From: Pseudarthrobacter sp.
Lineage (GTDB): Bacteria > Actinomycetota > Actinomycetes > Actinomycetales > Micrococcaceae
Length of the DNA stretch: 64,000 bases
Reading direction: 5' to 3'
NCBI GenBank assembly: GCA_031178005.1
Contig: JAPSJV010000003.1
Coordinates: 145,829 to 209,828, forward strand
Below the pieces are notes generated by a model. The model was not told the origin of the DNA and searched no databases. It saw only the letters and a list, made by a program, of their open reading frames with translations. The position numbers were made by a program, and so were the translations under genes. This document shows positions 18,746 through 28,085 of this stretch, one piece after another (within the stretch, counting starts at the first letter, position 1; each line of letters starts with the position of its first letter).

Positions 18746-20203
18746 TTACAACCGCTCCCTCGTATGGCGCAGGATGGTGGTCACCGGCTGGCCGGCGAGC
18801 AGTTCGCCGTCTTTTACAAAGCCTTCCTCCCTGCCCGCAAGATCCACAATCAAGCGGTCCCGCCAGGCGGCCAGCAATTCGGCATGCTCTGGAAATACTG
18901 CCAGGTTCTGCGTCTCCGCAGGATCCTCACGGAGGTCGAAGAGTTGCTCAATTCCTTCGGCCGAACCCCACACATATTTGTACCTGCCATCCGTCACCCA
19001 CTGGATGGACTGCCCGAAGTACACATGCTCCCCATGAAGATGCTGGCGCGGGATCGGCTGATATTCATGAGCCCGTATGTAGGGTGCCAGGGATACCCCG
19101 TCCACGCTGTCCGGGATTTCCAGGCCTGCGAGGTCCAGGAGCGTGGGCATGATGTCCCGCAGCTCCACCACCTGGTCCACCGTCCGTGGGGACACCTGTT
19201 TGTTCCGGGAATCGGAGATGATCAGCGGCACCCTGGCCGAGCCCTCATAGGGCAACGCCTTGCGGAACATGTCGTGGTCTCCCATCATTTCGCCGTGGTC
19301 CGACGTGAATGCAATGACGGTGTCCTCCGCGAGCCCGAAGTCCGCCAGGGACTCAAGGATGCGGTTGATTTGCTGGTCGATGTGGGTCATGTGCCCGTAA
19401 TACCCGGCGCGGGCGCGGTGAAGCATTTCCGGCGACAAACGGGCGATCGCGGCCTGGGTGTCACCGTCACGCCGGTGTGCCTCCCAGTGATGGCTCCAGT
19501 CTCCGCTGACCTGCGGAGCCTCGGGCTGGCCAAGGTACTGCTCGAAGGCCCAGGCGGGAGGATCGTACGGAGGGTGCGGACGATGGAAGGAGAGATACAG
19601 GAAAAATGGCTTTGAGGGATCACGCCGGTGCATCCAGTCAATGGCCTGGGTGGCGAGCCAGTTGGTAGGGTGCAGGCGCTCCGGCTTGTCCCATGGGCGG
19701 GCAATCACAGAATTGCAGTTCACTCCGTTGTCGAAATACTCCTCCTCCGGACCGACGCCGGGTTGCCGCCTGAGCCAGGGGACATAGTCGTCGAAGAACC
19801 GGAAGTCCTGCCGGTGCTCCCCGCGGGCGTGGTGCAGGAAGCCGTCATGTAAGGTGACATCGTCGAAGCCCAGCCGTGCGCGTTCGGGGTAGACGTGCAT
19901 CTTTCCGATGGCCTGCGTGTGGTAGCCCGCCTTACGGAATTCTCCGGCAATGCTGATGGGATGGGCTTTCTCGAAGGGAACGCCCTCCTCATAGCCCACG
20001 CGCCCGTGCCGCTCCTGGGACTGCCCGGTGAAGAGCGCCACCCGGGCGGGCACACAGGTGGGCGTGGCGGAATAGGCTTTACTGAACCTCGTCCCCGTGC
20101 GGGCCAGGGCGTCCAGGTGGGGAGTCTGCACCTGTGCATGGCCGTCGATGGAGAGACAATCCCCGCGCCACTGATCGGCACAGATCAAGATCACATTAGT
20201 CAT
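18746..20203 (-). CDS. Cytoplasmic sulfatase (type I, formylglycine-dependent)
   Basis: 485 residues from the ATG at 20203. The N-terminus NVILICADQWRGD holds the metal-binding Asp. The formylglycine motif CVPAR is at residues 50-54 (C50 oxidised in active enzymes), followed by LFTGQ. Later motifs FFLYLSFHRPHPPYDPP and VIAFTSDHGEMMGDHDM are typical. No signal peptide or membrane helix is present, so it would act inside the cell on an imported sulfated sugar. It ends 14 nt from nagA, convergently, and is divergent from the DeoR-type regulator. In this locus a 6-O-sulfated Gal or GalNAc is a reasonable substrate, by inference. Confidence 0.88.
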   Translation of the reverse strand: MTNVILICADQWRGDCLSIDGHAQVQTPHLDALARTGTRFSKAYSATPTCVPARVALFTGQSQERHGRVGYEEGVPFEKAHPISIAGEFRKAGYHTQAIGKMHVYPERARLGFDDVTLHDGFLHHARGEHRQDFRFFDDYVPWLRRQPGVGPEEEYFDNGVNCNSVIARPWDKPERLHPTNWLATQAIDWMHRRDPSKPFFLYLSFHRPHPPYDPPAWAFEQYLGQPEAPQVSGDWSHHWEAHRRDGDTQAAIARLSPEMLHRARAGYYGHMTHIDQQINRILESLADFGLAEDTVIAFTSDHGEMMGDHDMFRKALPYEGSARVPLIISDSRNKQVSPRTVDQVVELRDIMPTLLDLAGLEIPDSVDGVSLAPYIRAHEYQPIPRQHLHGEHVYFGQSIQWVTDGRYKYVWGSAEGIEQLFDLREDPAETQNLAVFPEHAELLAAWRDRLIVDLAGREEGFVKDGELLAGQPVTTILRHTRERL

Positions 20204-20231
20204 GTCCAATTATGACTCAAATCTAGCCTTT

Positions 20232-20271
20232 TGATGCAACAAACATCATAGAATCAGATAAAAGAATCAAA
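20232..20271. promoter_or_regulatory. Candidate DeoR/AgaR operator region
   Basis: AT-rich gap between the divergent sulfatase and DeoR-type genes. It contains a perfect inverted repeat TGATG-N7-CATCA (20232-20248) and two GAATCA direct repeats 14 bp apart (20251 and 20265). The segment ATAAAAGAATCAAA (20258-20271) resembles AT-rich stretches before the SIS gene (25221-25234) and, reversed, before the GH35/ABC genes (30846-30858). Suggestive of one shared regulator; not proven. Confidence 0.4.
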
Positions 20272-20308
20272 AATTTCACGCCGCCGACCCCACTTGGAGA
20301 ATATTCCC

Positions 20309-21103
20309 ATGATTCGCAGCGAACGACTTGAAGCAGTCCTGGACCTGCTCGCGGAGGCCGGCCAGGTCGACATCGACGACATCGTGTCCACTCTGGGAGT
20401 TTCTCCGGCCACGGCCCGGCGCGATCTGGACAGCCTGGCAAAACAGCGGCTCCTCACGCGCACGCACGGCGGCGCCACTACCGGGACCGTCTCCTACGAC
20501 CTGCCCGGACGCTACAACCGGGATGACAACGCCGAAGCCAAACAGCGGATCGCGGAGGCGGCATCGGAATTAATCACGCCAGGAGTGGTGATCGGACTCA
20601 GCGGCGGAACAACCACCACGGCCCTGGCCCAGGTGCTGTCTACCCGCGCGGACCTCAACGCCAAATCAGATCACGCGTTGCTTACCGTAGTGACCAATGC
20701 GATCAATATCGCAGCACAGTTGGCCGTGCGCCCGAACATCAAGGTCATCGTCATCGGTGGAGTGCTGAACCCGCGGTCCTATGAACTGGTGGGGCCTTAC
20801 ACGGACCTGGTAATGAACAGGATCGCCTTGGACCTGGCCTTTATCGGGGTCAACGGTATTGACCACACCGTGGGGCCCACGGTCTCGGACGAAAGTGAGG
20901 CCTCGGTCAATCTCCTGATGGCACAGCGCGCCACCACCAGCTACGTGCTGGCGGATTCCTCAAAGGTGGGACGGCGGGCGTTGGCTACGCTGGGTGACTA
21001 CGAATTCGCCCGGCTGATTACGGACTCAGGACTCACCGAAGAGGACAAGACTGCTTTCGAGGAACGCGGGGTTGACGTTACCGTGGTCCCGGCGAAAGCG
21101 TAA
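20309..21103 (+). CDS. DeoR-family regulator, AgaR-like
   Basis: 264 residues from the ATG at 20309 with GGAGA 9 nt upstream (a TTG at 20294 is less likely). The N-terminal helix-turn-helix SERLEAVLDLLAEAGQVDIDDIVSTLGVSPATARRDLDSLAKQRLLTRTHGGA is the DeoR signature. The DeoRC sensor domain follows: IGLSGGTTTTALAQVL, TVVTNAINIAAQLA, VIVIGGVLN, DLAFIGVNGID, YVLADSSKVG. This domain binds phosphosugars. Located in the centre of the putative GalNAc/galacto-N-biose locus, it is the natural candidate to repress it, releasing on a GalNAc- or tagatose-phosphate. Target assignment is inferred. Confidence 0.9.
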   Translation: MIRSERLEAVLDLLAEAGQVDIDDIVSTLGVSPATARRDLDSLAKQRLLTRTHGGATTGTVSYDLPGRYNRDDNAEAKQRIAEAASELITPGVVIGLSGGTTTTALAQVLSTRADLNAKSDHALLTVVTNAINIAAQLAVRPNIKVIVIGGVLNPRSYELVGPYTDLVMNRIALDLAFIGVNGIDHTVGPTVSDESEASVNLLMAQRATTSYVLADSSKVGRRALATLGDYEFARLITDSGLTEEDKTAFEERGVDVTVVPAKA

Positions 21104-21135
21104 TGCCCGCTCCTGCAGAGCAGGAGCGGGCATTA
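21101..21135. terminator. Bidirectional hairpin between convergent deoR-like and GH101 genes
   Basis: Perfect 16-bp stem 21101-21116 / 21120-21135 around the loop AGA; the TAA stop of the regulator is part of the stem. It serves both converging genes. No long T-run follows on either side. Confidence 0.85.
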
Positions 21136-21148
21136 CTTCCAGTAGTTG

Positions 21149-24100
21149 CTAGGGAGAACAGACGAACTTTGCGTCGGCCCAGTCGGCGTGATCGTTGCCG
21201 TTGCCATCGGCAGTGGCATCTGCAACCAGGTCGACATACTGCGCCCCGGTGACATCAACCGCCAGTGGCAACGGCTCGCTCAGTGCACCGAGCACTGGTG
21301 TGGCCGCTTTGGTGACGCCGTCGGCCACCACGCTGAACTTCACGCTGCCGCGGGTCGCCTGGGCGTCGTCGATGCCCACCACGGCACTGAAGCTGGTGCA
21401 GTAGCCGCCGAGGTAGTAGCGGATGGAACCGTTGGCGTGGGCGCCGAGCCCCTTGGCGTATACAGTCCCGTTCAGTTTCAGCGGTGTGCCGTCACCCGCG
21501 CCCTGGGGACCGTTGGACATATCCTTTTCCACAGGGCCCCAGCCGTTGGTGCTGCTGACCCAAGGATGATCACTGGCGTAGACGGTGCCCTGCGGAGGCT
21601 TGGGCAACGTGCGCACCTGAGTGGTGGTGCTGATGCTGCGGGTACCGGCCGGCTCCGTAGTAGTGGTGTAGGTAGCCGTGGCCTTGATGGGGTAGTCGCC
21701 GTCGGCGGTAGCGGGAGCCGTCAGCTTCCACGTGGTGGCAAGCTTTCCGCCTGCGGGCAATGTTGTTGCGGCGGCCGGCGTAGCCGGGGTTGCCGTCCAG
21801 CCCTGCGGAAGCTCGAGTTCCACGGACAAGCCGCTGATCCCGGCCGGCTCGTCGGACGTGAAAGTCGTGACGAAGTCCTGGGCGGTACCCTGTTGCACCA
21901 CGTCGCCCTTGAGGACGGCGCTGAGCTGGGCGCAGGCCGGAACTGCGTCGGAGGCGCCCAGGTCTTCAACCAGCAGGTTGTCCAGGGTGAAGTCCGAACC
22001 GCCCGCAGAACCAGTGCGCTGCAGGCCGACGAAGTAGTCACCGCAGAATCCCGTGTCCAGAATCTGCTCAAAGCGGGCGGTAGAGGTCTGTGCACCGATC
22101 GCCTGGCTTCCGGTCACTGCCGGCCCGGCCTGGGAATCATAGCCTGACACCCAGGCATACTGCCCTGCCTTGGAGTTCTGGTAATCGAAGGAGACCTTGT
22201 ACTTGTGTCCGGCCACGAATGGCATCGTGTAGCCGGTGGTGCGGTACACGATGCCAGGGGTACCACCGGGGGCCCGGTTCTCCTCATGGGCGATGAGGGA
22301 CCAGTTGCCGCCGAGGACCTCGTCGATGACGTTGGTGTGCCAGCCCTTCTGGGTGAAGGGTTCCCTACGTTCCGTAATGTGGGTCCGGGGATCATTGGAA
22401 CCGCCGGCGTTGCCCTTCACGAACGGGCCCCAGCCCTGGTCCACATTTTCGAAGTCCTCGCTGAGGACGCCGGTGGTGGGAACGCGCTTGGTTTCCACGG
22501 CCCGGAAGTCGTCCACACGTACCTTGGCTGTGCCGTCTCCGGTATGGAAGGTAATGGTGGGGCGGATGCCGTTTGCAGGGACATCGATGAGCACGCGGAG
22601 ACGCTGAAAGTTGGTGTCGTGCTTTTCGTCGGCCGCGATGAAGTTCGTCGCGTTGGAGCTGGAAACCGTGATGGCCTCTGTCTTGCCCCCGGGAACCTCA
22701 ACTTTGAGCGTGGTGGGGCGCTTCTGGCCGGGCTCGATTTCAACAAGGGCACTGACGGAGTACGTGCCGGCCTTGAACGGAAGCAGTTGCTGGGAGATCG
22801 CAGACGCACCCGCGCCCAGTTCTGCGTAGCGGCGGCCTTTGGAGTCGCGGACGGTCGTGGCGGAGCCGCTGGGGTTCCATTTGGCAAGATCTGCGGCGTT
22901 GAAGCCGGGGTCTTTGATCCGGGTGCCTTCGCCAAATGATGGGTCGGCGGGAACGCTGACTGTGGCGGCGTTGGCAGTCAGTACATACGGCTGGCCGGGA
23001 TCGGCGGAAAGCGCGGCCTGGCCATTGACCACCGGGATGTCGGCCACCTTGACGCGTCCGTTGTCCGTCAGCTTGAACTGCTGCAGGCTGGTGGCGTCGC
23101 GGTACGCATCGGTCAGTGTCCAGGTGGTGCTGCCGCCCGCGGGGTTGTAGTGGTAGAGCTTATCGAGCGCTCCGCCCTTGGTGGATGCCCAAGGGAGCAG
23201 GTACTTGTCGCCCTGGAGCACGGAGACGCCGTCGACAGTGATGTCGCGCGTGGCAGCGGCATCGCCGGTCACCGAAACGCCGTCGGCGAGGTCGATGCGG
23301 TCGGCGGTCCACTTGATGATCTCGTGGTGCTGCAGGTACTTTGCCGGCAGGTTGGAGGTCCAGATGTTGTTGTAGAAGGCGTTGAAGTCGTTCTGCCCGG
23401 TCCAGCCTTCGAATTCCACGATGTGGGAGACACCAAGCTTGGCGTCCGGGTTCCAGACGTCTGATTGGGTGTTGTTGATGAAGCGCAGGATTTGGGAGTT
23501 GACGCCCTTGTTGGTGCTGCCGCCGTATTTCTCGTCGTTGGCCCAATGCGACCACGTGTTGTTGCGGGAGAGTTTGTCCGCCCATTCCGAACCTACCCGG
23601 AAGCCGTTCTTGACCAGCTCCTCCTGGATGGTTTCCGCGAGCCAACCGTATTCGTAATAGACGTCCACGTAGACGAAGTCGAGGTTGTCGTCGGTGGCGT
23701 CGGCGAGTTCCTTGATGCGCTGGGCCAGCTTGCCTGAGTTGATGTCCTGGCGCTGGTTGATGATGTAGGACTGGTCAAGCCAGTTCCAGCCAAGGTTTTT
23801 GTTTGCCGTCAGGAGGTCTTCGGCGAAGGATTTGGCCTCGGGGTAGATCTCGGTGGCGTTGATGTGGACGCCAAAGGAGGCATTCCACTGCTTGCCGGCC
23901 GAGGCAAGCTTGTTCAGGTCTTCCAGGCCGCCGGCCCGGGCGTTGAAATTATTGCCGTAGTCCGTATTGGCTGAATCGTGGCCTTCGCTGGTGTAGCCCT
24001 TGAGCATGGCAACCTGGCCGAGTCCGTCAGTGGCGAGGGAGATGCGCTTGACGTCGTCGAGGGTGCGCAGGAATGGGTGGGTCGCCTGCGACGCGAAGTT

Positions 24101-25030
24101 GAACGGGATATGGGTGATGACGTTGTCAGGAGTCTGTTCGCCCTTGAAGGCCTTGACCTCGATGGACCGCATGGCGATGGCCGCGTCCTGCCAGTCAACG
24201 ACGGAGTCTGCGTTGGCATCCGCGGTGATGGCCACCCGTGTCCAAGGCAGTTCTTCGGTCTGGCTGGAGCCGGCTGCACGGTAAAGCCACTGGCCGCTGG
24301 CCACTCCCATCTTCACGGCGCCTGCCCCGTCGCTGACTGCCTGATGCCAGAAACGTCCTTGGTCCTTGTGGGCGGGGCCGGAGGAAGTGTCGTAGAGGGC
24401 ATTGGATTCAAACGCCGCCGCCAGTTGGCTCGTGTTGGCCAGGGCGTATGCGGAGCTCTTGGGAGACGGGTCCAGCGGTGTGGCGCTGGTGACCGGTGTG
24501 AAGCGGTCCCCGCTGACGCCGCGGTCCACGGATAGATTGGCAGTGGAGACCTGTGCGCCGGGCTCGGCTGACGTGACTGTTGCGAGGTTCAGCTTCGGCA
24601 GCTGCAGGGTTGAGACCCTGTGCTCGGCGGTGTCATTGATCTTGGTGATGTTGAAGTTGACCACCCGGTCATCCACGCTGATCCTGGCTTCAAGGGTGAT
24701 CCCTCCCATGCCTGGAACCGTCAGGACGTAGTCGATCGTGGATGGGCCGGACTTGGTGGATGCCACGTCCACCGGCTGCTCCGTTCCGTTGATGGTTATG
24801 GTGTTCAGCTGCTCCGCCGTGCCGGCCAGGCTGCCCTGCGTCTGCAGGTCGGTGTAGCGGATGACCTGTGGAAAACCGGTGGACACCGAGAGCGAGAGCT
24901 GCCCTGATGCGATGGTTTCAGTACCGGCAGTGGGCTGGGCATACGCGGTCATAGGGGATATCAGAACAAGCGAGGACGCAGCCAGGACGCATGCTGCGGC
25001 TCCCCCTTTTATTCGTCGACGTTGACTCAT
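21149..25030 (-). CDS. Secreted endo-alpha-N-acetylgalactosaminidase (GH101)
   Basis: 1293 residues from the ATG at 25030 (AAAGGAGCACA upstream). A signal peptide ends near residue 31 (SPMTAYAQP). An N-terminal beta domain precedes the GH101 catalytic barrel at about 280-620, with the likely nucleophile D456 in FVYVDVYYEYGW and the likely acid/base E482 in GSEWAD. Downstream are galactose-binding-like beta modules, a NEW3-like domain (LSVELELPQGWTATP, about 1060-1130) and a C-terminal NPCBM domain (GTVYAKGLGAHANGSIRYYLGG). No LPXTG anchor is present, so it is released. Family members cleave Gal-beta-1,3-GalNAc from Ser/Thr of mucin-type glycoproteins. The family call is strong. Confidence 0.93.
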   Translation of the reverse strand: MSQRRRIKGGAAACVLAASSLVLISPMTAYAQPTAGTETIASGQLSLSVSTGFPQVIRYTDLQTQGSLAGTAEQLNTITINGTEQPVDVASTKSGPSTIDYVLTVPGMGGITLEARISVDDRVVNFNITKINDTAEHRVSTLQLPKLNLATVTSAEPGAQVSTANLSVDRGVSGDRFTPVTSATPLDPSPKSSAYALANTSQLAAAFESNALYDTSSGPAHKDQGRFWHQAVSDGAGAVKMGVASGQWLYRAAGSSQTEELPWTRVAITADANADSVVDWQDAAIAMRSIEVKAFKGEQTPDNVITHIPFNFASQATHPFLRTLDDVKRISLATDGLGQVAMLKGYTSEGHDSANTDYGNNFNARAGGLEDLNKLASAGKQWNASFGVHINATEIYPEAKSFAEDLLTANKNLGWNWLDQSYIINQRQDINSGKLAQRIKELADATDDNLDFVYVDVYYEYGWLAETIQEELVKNGFRVGSEWADKLSRNNTWSHWANDEKYGGSTNKGVNSQILRFINNTQSDVWNPDAKLGVSHIVEFEGWTGQNDFNAFYNNIWTSNLPAKYLQHHEIIKWTADRIDLADGVSVTGDAAATRDITVDGVSVLQGDKYLLPWASTKGGALDKLYHYNPAGGSTTWTLTDAYRDATSLQQFKLTDNGRVKVADIPVVNGQAALSADPGQPYVLTANAATVSVPADPSFGEGTRIKDPGFNAADLAKWNPSGSATTVRDSKGRRYAELGAGASAISQQLLPFKAGTYSVSALVEIEPGQKRPTTLKVEVPGGKTEAITVSSSNATNFIAADEKHDTNFQRLRVLIDVPANGIRPTITFHTGDGTAKVRVDDFRAVETKRVPTTGVLSEDFENVDQGWGPFVKGNAGGSNDPRTHITERREPFTQKGWHTNVIDEVLGGNWSLIAHEENRAPGGTPGIVYRTTGYTMPFVAGHKYKVSFDYQNSKAGQYAWVSGYDSQAGPAVTGSQAIGAQTSTARFEQILDTGFCGDYFVGLQRTGSAGGSDFTLDNLLVEDLGASDAVPACAQLSAVLKGDVVQQGTAQDFVTTFTSDEPAGISGLSVELELPQGWTATPATPAAATTLPAGGKLATTWKLTAPATADGDYPIKATATYTTTTEPAGTRSISTTTQVRTLPKPPQGTVYASDHPWVSSTNGWGPVEKDMSNGPQGAGDGTPLKLNGTVYAKGLGAHANGSIRYYLGGYCTSFSAVVGIDDAQATRGSVKFSVVADGVTKAATPVLGALSEPLPLAVDVTGAQYVDLVADATADGNGNDHADWADAKFVCSP

Positions 25031-25283
25031 TGTGCTCCTTTGTGATCTTGCAAACACGCAAGTGCTCACTTTCTATCACAACTCCACATTAATGTCCCGA
25101 AGTTTTCGTTGGACGGTTCAGTGCGGGCGCCCTGCGTCAAATTCCGGCCGTGCCCTACTTTCCAGTAGATGGGAAATGATCGACTGCGATTATTATTGGA
25201 TGCTAGGGTAGTAAAACGATCATAAAAAATCACATGTCCATCTGGTGATTCCAGTTCTGGGCGCGACATCTGGAGAGAGACTG
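25031..25283. promoter_or_regulatory. Divergent regulatory gap between GH101 and SIS-operon genes
   Basis: The 253-nt gap must hold promoters for both the GH101 gene and the four-gene SIS operon. It has AT-rich parts including CATAAAAAATCACA at 25221-25234, similar to the candidate operator near the DeoR-type gene. No unambiguous -35/-10 pair could be assigned. No small gene is seen. Confidence 0.4.
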
Positions 25284-26192
25284 ATGGACAAACTGACCGC
25301 CCGGCCCGGGGCCCACATGGAAGCGGAACTGCTGTCGCAGCCGGAAGTCTGGGCCCGTGCCATCGAGCAGGCACGCTCGGAATCCTTGGCCCCCGCACCG
25401 GGAGAACGAGTCGCCGTCGTGGGTTGCGGAACCTCGTGGTTCATGGCTCAGGCCTACGCTGCCGCGCGCGAGACAGCGGGTCTTGGGGTGACGGACGCGT
25501 TTGCTGCCTCCGAGGCCTTCCTGGGGGAGGCGCGTGGTTACGACCGCGTGGTGGCCATCACCCGGTCGGGAACCACAACGGAGGTCATTGAATTACTGGA
25601 ACGGACCAAGGGCGTTCTTCCCGGCATTGCCATTCTGGGGGATCCCCACACTGCCGTCGGGTCACTGGCGGACAGTGTTGTTGCGCTTCCGTACGCGGAT
25701 GAGGTCTCCGTTGTCCAGACCCGCTTCGCGACCACCGCGCTTGCTTACCTGCTGACCACCATCGGCGTCGATCTCTCGACGGCGGTGGAGGACGCCCGTG
25801 AGGCCGTTGCCACACCGGCGCCGGAGGACCTGCTGGAGGCTGAACAGTTTACGTTTGTGGGCCGCAACTGGACGGTGGGGCTTGCCAACGAAGCAGCCTT
25901 GAAGATGCGTGAGGCAGTGCAAGGCTGGACCGAGGCTTACCCGGCGATGGAATACCGTCACGGCCCCATCTCCATAGCCGCACCCGGGCGCGTGACGTGG
26001 ATGTTTGGCGAGGCCCCGTCCGGGCTTGCCAACGAGGTGGAACGCACCGGCGCGCTCTTTGTGCATTCCCGCAGGCATCCTCTCGCAGAACTCGCCCGCG
26101 TCCACCGGGTTACTCTGGACCGCGCCCGCCAGAGAGGACTGGATCCTGATCTTCCGCGGAACCTGACCCGTTCCGTCATCCTGAGCAACTGA
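25284..26192 (+). CDS. SIS-domain aminosugar-phosphate isomerase/deaminase, AgaS-like
   Basis: 302 residues from the ATG at 25284 (GGAGAGAG upstream). Two SIS domains: VVGCGTSWFMAQAYAA (GCGTS at 47-51) with the phosphosugar loop TRSGTTTE at 93-100, then a second domain with FVGRNWTVGLANEAALKMREAVQGWTEAYPAMEYRHGPISIA. This is the layout of GlmS-isomerase-like and AgaS proteins without an amidotransferase domain. First gene of a tight operon with a ROK kinase, PfkB kinase and aldolase. The proposed reaction is galactosamine-6-phosphate to tagatose-6-phosphate plus ammonia. That substrate is inferred from context; glucosamine-6-phosphate deamination is the alternative. Confidence 0.85.
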   Translation: MDKLTARPGAHMEAELLSQPEVWARAIEQARSESLAPAPGERVAVVGCGTSWFMAQAYAAARETAGLGVTDAFAASEAFLGEARGYDRVVAITRSGTTTEVIELLERTKGVLPGIAILGDPHTAVGSLADSVVALPYADEVSVVQTRFATTALAYLLTTIGVDLSTAVEDAREAVATPAPEDLLEAEQFTFVGRNWTVGLANEAALKMREAVQGWTEAYPAMEYRHGPISIAAPGRVTWMFGEAPSGLANEVERTGALFVHSRRHPLAELARVHRVTLDRARQRGLDPDLPRNLTRSVILSN

Positions 26193-26196
26193 GCCG

Positions 26197-27117
26197 ATGC
26201 ACCATCCCATGGAGCAGTTGCCGGGGCCCCTGTTGGCGTTCGACGTGGGGGGAACGGACCTCAAAGCGGTCCTGGCGGCAGCCGACGGTTCCGAGCTGGC
26301 GGCCGCCACCGTACCCACGCCCTTAGGCGGCAGGGACCCCGGCGCCGACGTGCTGGCCGCCGCTGCCGGGCTCATCCCGCAGCTTCTGCGGGGAGTGCCC
26401 GAGACCCCGGTGGCCGTAGGCGTCGTTGTTCCCGGGATCGTTGATGAAGTGGCGGGTACCGGTGTGTACTCGGCAAACCTGGGCTGGCGGAACTATCCGT
26501 TCCGTGAGCGCGCTGCCCGGCTGTTCGGGCTGCCTGTGGGGTTTGGGCACGATGTCGGCATGGCGGGGGAGGCCGAAATGGCGGCCGGTTCCGGGCACGG
26601 CTCAGGGGACGTAGCTGTCGTCGTCATCGGAACAGGCATAGCGGCCACTCTCTTCGATGAAGGACGCCGGATCCGGGGTGCCGGTTTCGCCGGCGAACTG
26701 GGTCACCTCATCGTTCCCGGGGGCGGCGGGCCGGTCCATCTGGAATCGGTCGCATCCGCCGCGGCAATCGCCCGCGCATACTCGCACCGCAGCGGACGTC
26801 CCGTTGCAGGTGCCCGGGAGGTTTTCGCGGCCGCCGCCGCGGGTGATGATCAGGCCACTGCTTCGCTGGAAACCGCCTTTGATGCGTTGGCACATGGATT
26901 CCTGCAGCTGAGTACCCTCCTCGGTACGGAACGCTTTGTCCTGACCGGCGGCCTCGCCCGGGCGGGTGAAGCCCTGCGGAAGCCCGTGGCTGAGCGGTTG
27001 GCGCAGGCAGTGGACTTCCAGCGCCCGCCAATTGTCGGGCTGGGCACGCTGGGCGCCCGCGCCGGGATTGCGGGCGCCCTGGTCTGTGCACGCCGGGCCG
27101 CGGAAGGAACCCGGTGA
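26197..27117 (+). CDS. ROK-family sugar kinase, candidate GalNAc kinase
   Basis: 306 residues, 4 nt after the SIS gene. The ATP-binding motif FDVGGTDLKAVL is at 15-26, the catalytic Asp is D119 in GFGHDVGMAG, and GAGFAGELGHL is at 161-171. The zinc motif CxCGxxGCxE that follows GELGH in most ROK kinases is missing: the region reads IVPGGGGPVHLESVAS and has no cysteine. It is not a repressor, since there is no helix-turn-helix. In this operon it would phosphorylate free GalNAc at O6, replacing the phosphorylating PTS of classical aga loci. Specificity is inferred. Confidence 0.85.
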   Translation: MHHPMEQLPGPLLAFDVGGTDLKAVLAAADGSELAAATVPTPLGGRDPGADVLAAAAGLIPQLLRGVPETPVAVGVVVPGIVDEVAGTGVYSANLGWRNYPFRERAARLFGLPVGFGHDVGMAGEAEMAAGSGHGSGDVAVVVIGTGIAATLFDEGRRIRGAGFAGELGHLIVPGGGGPVHLESVASAAAIARAYSHRSGRPVAGAREVFAAAAAGDDQATASLETAFDALAHGFLQLSTLLGTERFVLTGGLARAGEALRKPVAERLAQAVDFQRPPIVGLGTLGARAGIAGALVCARRAAEGTR

Positions 27118-28085
27118 ACGGGCTCGAGGAACGGGAAGACGGCGCCCGGGGCCGGATCATTACGCTCACCCCCAACCCCGCGCTGGACCTGACGTACACC
27201 CTCGCCAAAGTGGAACGCGGAACCAGCCACCGCGTGGATATGCCACTTTCGCGTGCGGGCGGCAAAGGCATCAACGTGGCCCGCGTGGCGTTTACGCAGG
27301 GTTTTGACGTCCTGGCGATCGCTCCTGTTGGTGGGGCCACCGGGGACGTCTTCCGGCGCGAACTCGAGCAGTCAGGCGTTCCGGCGAAGCTTGTTGATTC
27401 GCCCACGGAAACCAGGCGAAGCATCGCCATTGTGGAAACCGGATGCGGCGGTGAATCCACCCTGCTTAACGAAGCCGGCGGCAGCCAGCCGGCGGCCGTC
27501 CTGGCCGCCCTGCTGGAGGCCGCCGGCGCCGCTGCAGCCGGAGCATCCGTGATGGTCGGGTCCGGGTCCATGCCGGGCGGCGCCACCGCCGGGTTCTACT
27601 CCAGCCTTGCCCGCCTCGCCGCGGACGCCGGCCTGCCGTGCATCCTGGACACTTCCGGCGGTGCCCTTCTTGACGCGGCGGAGGCCGGGGCAACGCTCCT
27701 CAAACCGAACCACCATGAATTGCTGGAGGCTACTGGGGCCGGTTCAGTGCCGGCAGGCGCAGCTGCACTCATGGACCGCGGGGCCAAACAGGTCCTGGTC
27801 AGCCGGGGTGCAGAAGGTATGTCCCTCTTTGATGCCGGCAACCCTGGTGCCATGCTCACAGCCCGGCTGCCGTGGGCCATCGCCGGAAACGCCACCGGAG
27901 CAGGCGACGCCGCCGTCGCCGCCGTCGCTTCCTGCCTCGCAGAGGGTGTTGGTGACCCCGCGGCCGTGCTGCGCCGGGCGGTTGCGTGGTCTGCCGCCGC
28001 GGTCCTGATGCCGGGGGCCGGGGAAATATCCCCGCAGCAGGAAGAATTCGCCACATTGGTTGTCATCGAAAAGGAAAGTTTCTAA
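27114..28085 (+). CDS. PfkB-family kinase, tagatose-6-phosphate kinase / 1-phosphofructokinase type
   Basis: 323 residues from a GTG start overlapping the ROK stop by 4 nt (GTGA). LacC/FruK-type signature: ITLTPNPALDLTYTL at the start of the fold, SRAGGKGINVAR, and the C-terminal ATP/anion-hole motif NATGAGDAAVAAVASCLA. TLLKPNHHELLEATGAG is also typical of this subfamily. Between an AgaS-like protein and a class II aldolase, the likely reaction is tagatose-6-phosphate to tagatose-1,6-bisphosphate. Sequence alone cannot exclude fructose-1-phosphate. Cytoplasmic. Confidence 0.88.
   Translation: MNGLEEREDGARGRIITLTPNPALDLTYTLAKVERGTSHRVDMPLSRAGGKGINVARVAFTQGFDVLAIAPVGGATGDVFRRELEQSGVPAKLVDSPTETRRSIAIVETGCGGESTLLNEAGGSQPAAVLAALLEAAGAAAAGASVMVGSGSMPGGATAGFYSSLARLAADAGLPCILDTSGGALLDAAEAGATLLKPNHHELLEATGAGSVPAGAAALMDRGAKQVLVSRGAEGMSLFDAGNPGAMLTARLPWAIAGNATGAGDAAVAAVASCLAEGVGDPAAVLRRAVAWSAAAVLMPGAGEISPQQEEFATLVVIEKESF

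Noticed and set aside
26197..27117. ROK protein as a transcriptional repressor
   Set aside because: No N-terminal helix-turn-helix; the protein begins directly with the ATP-binding fold.
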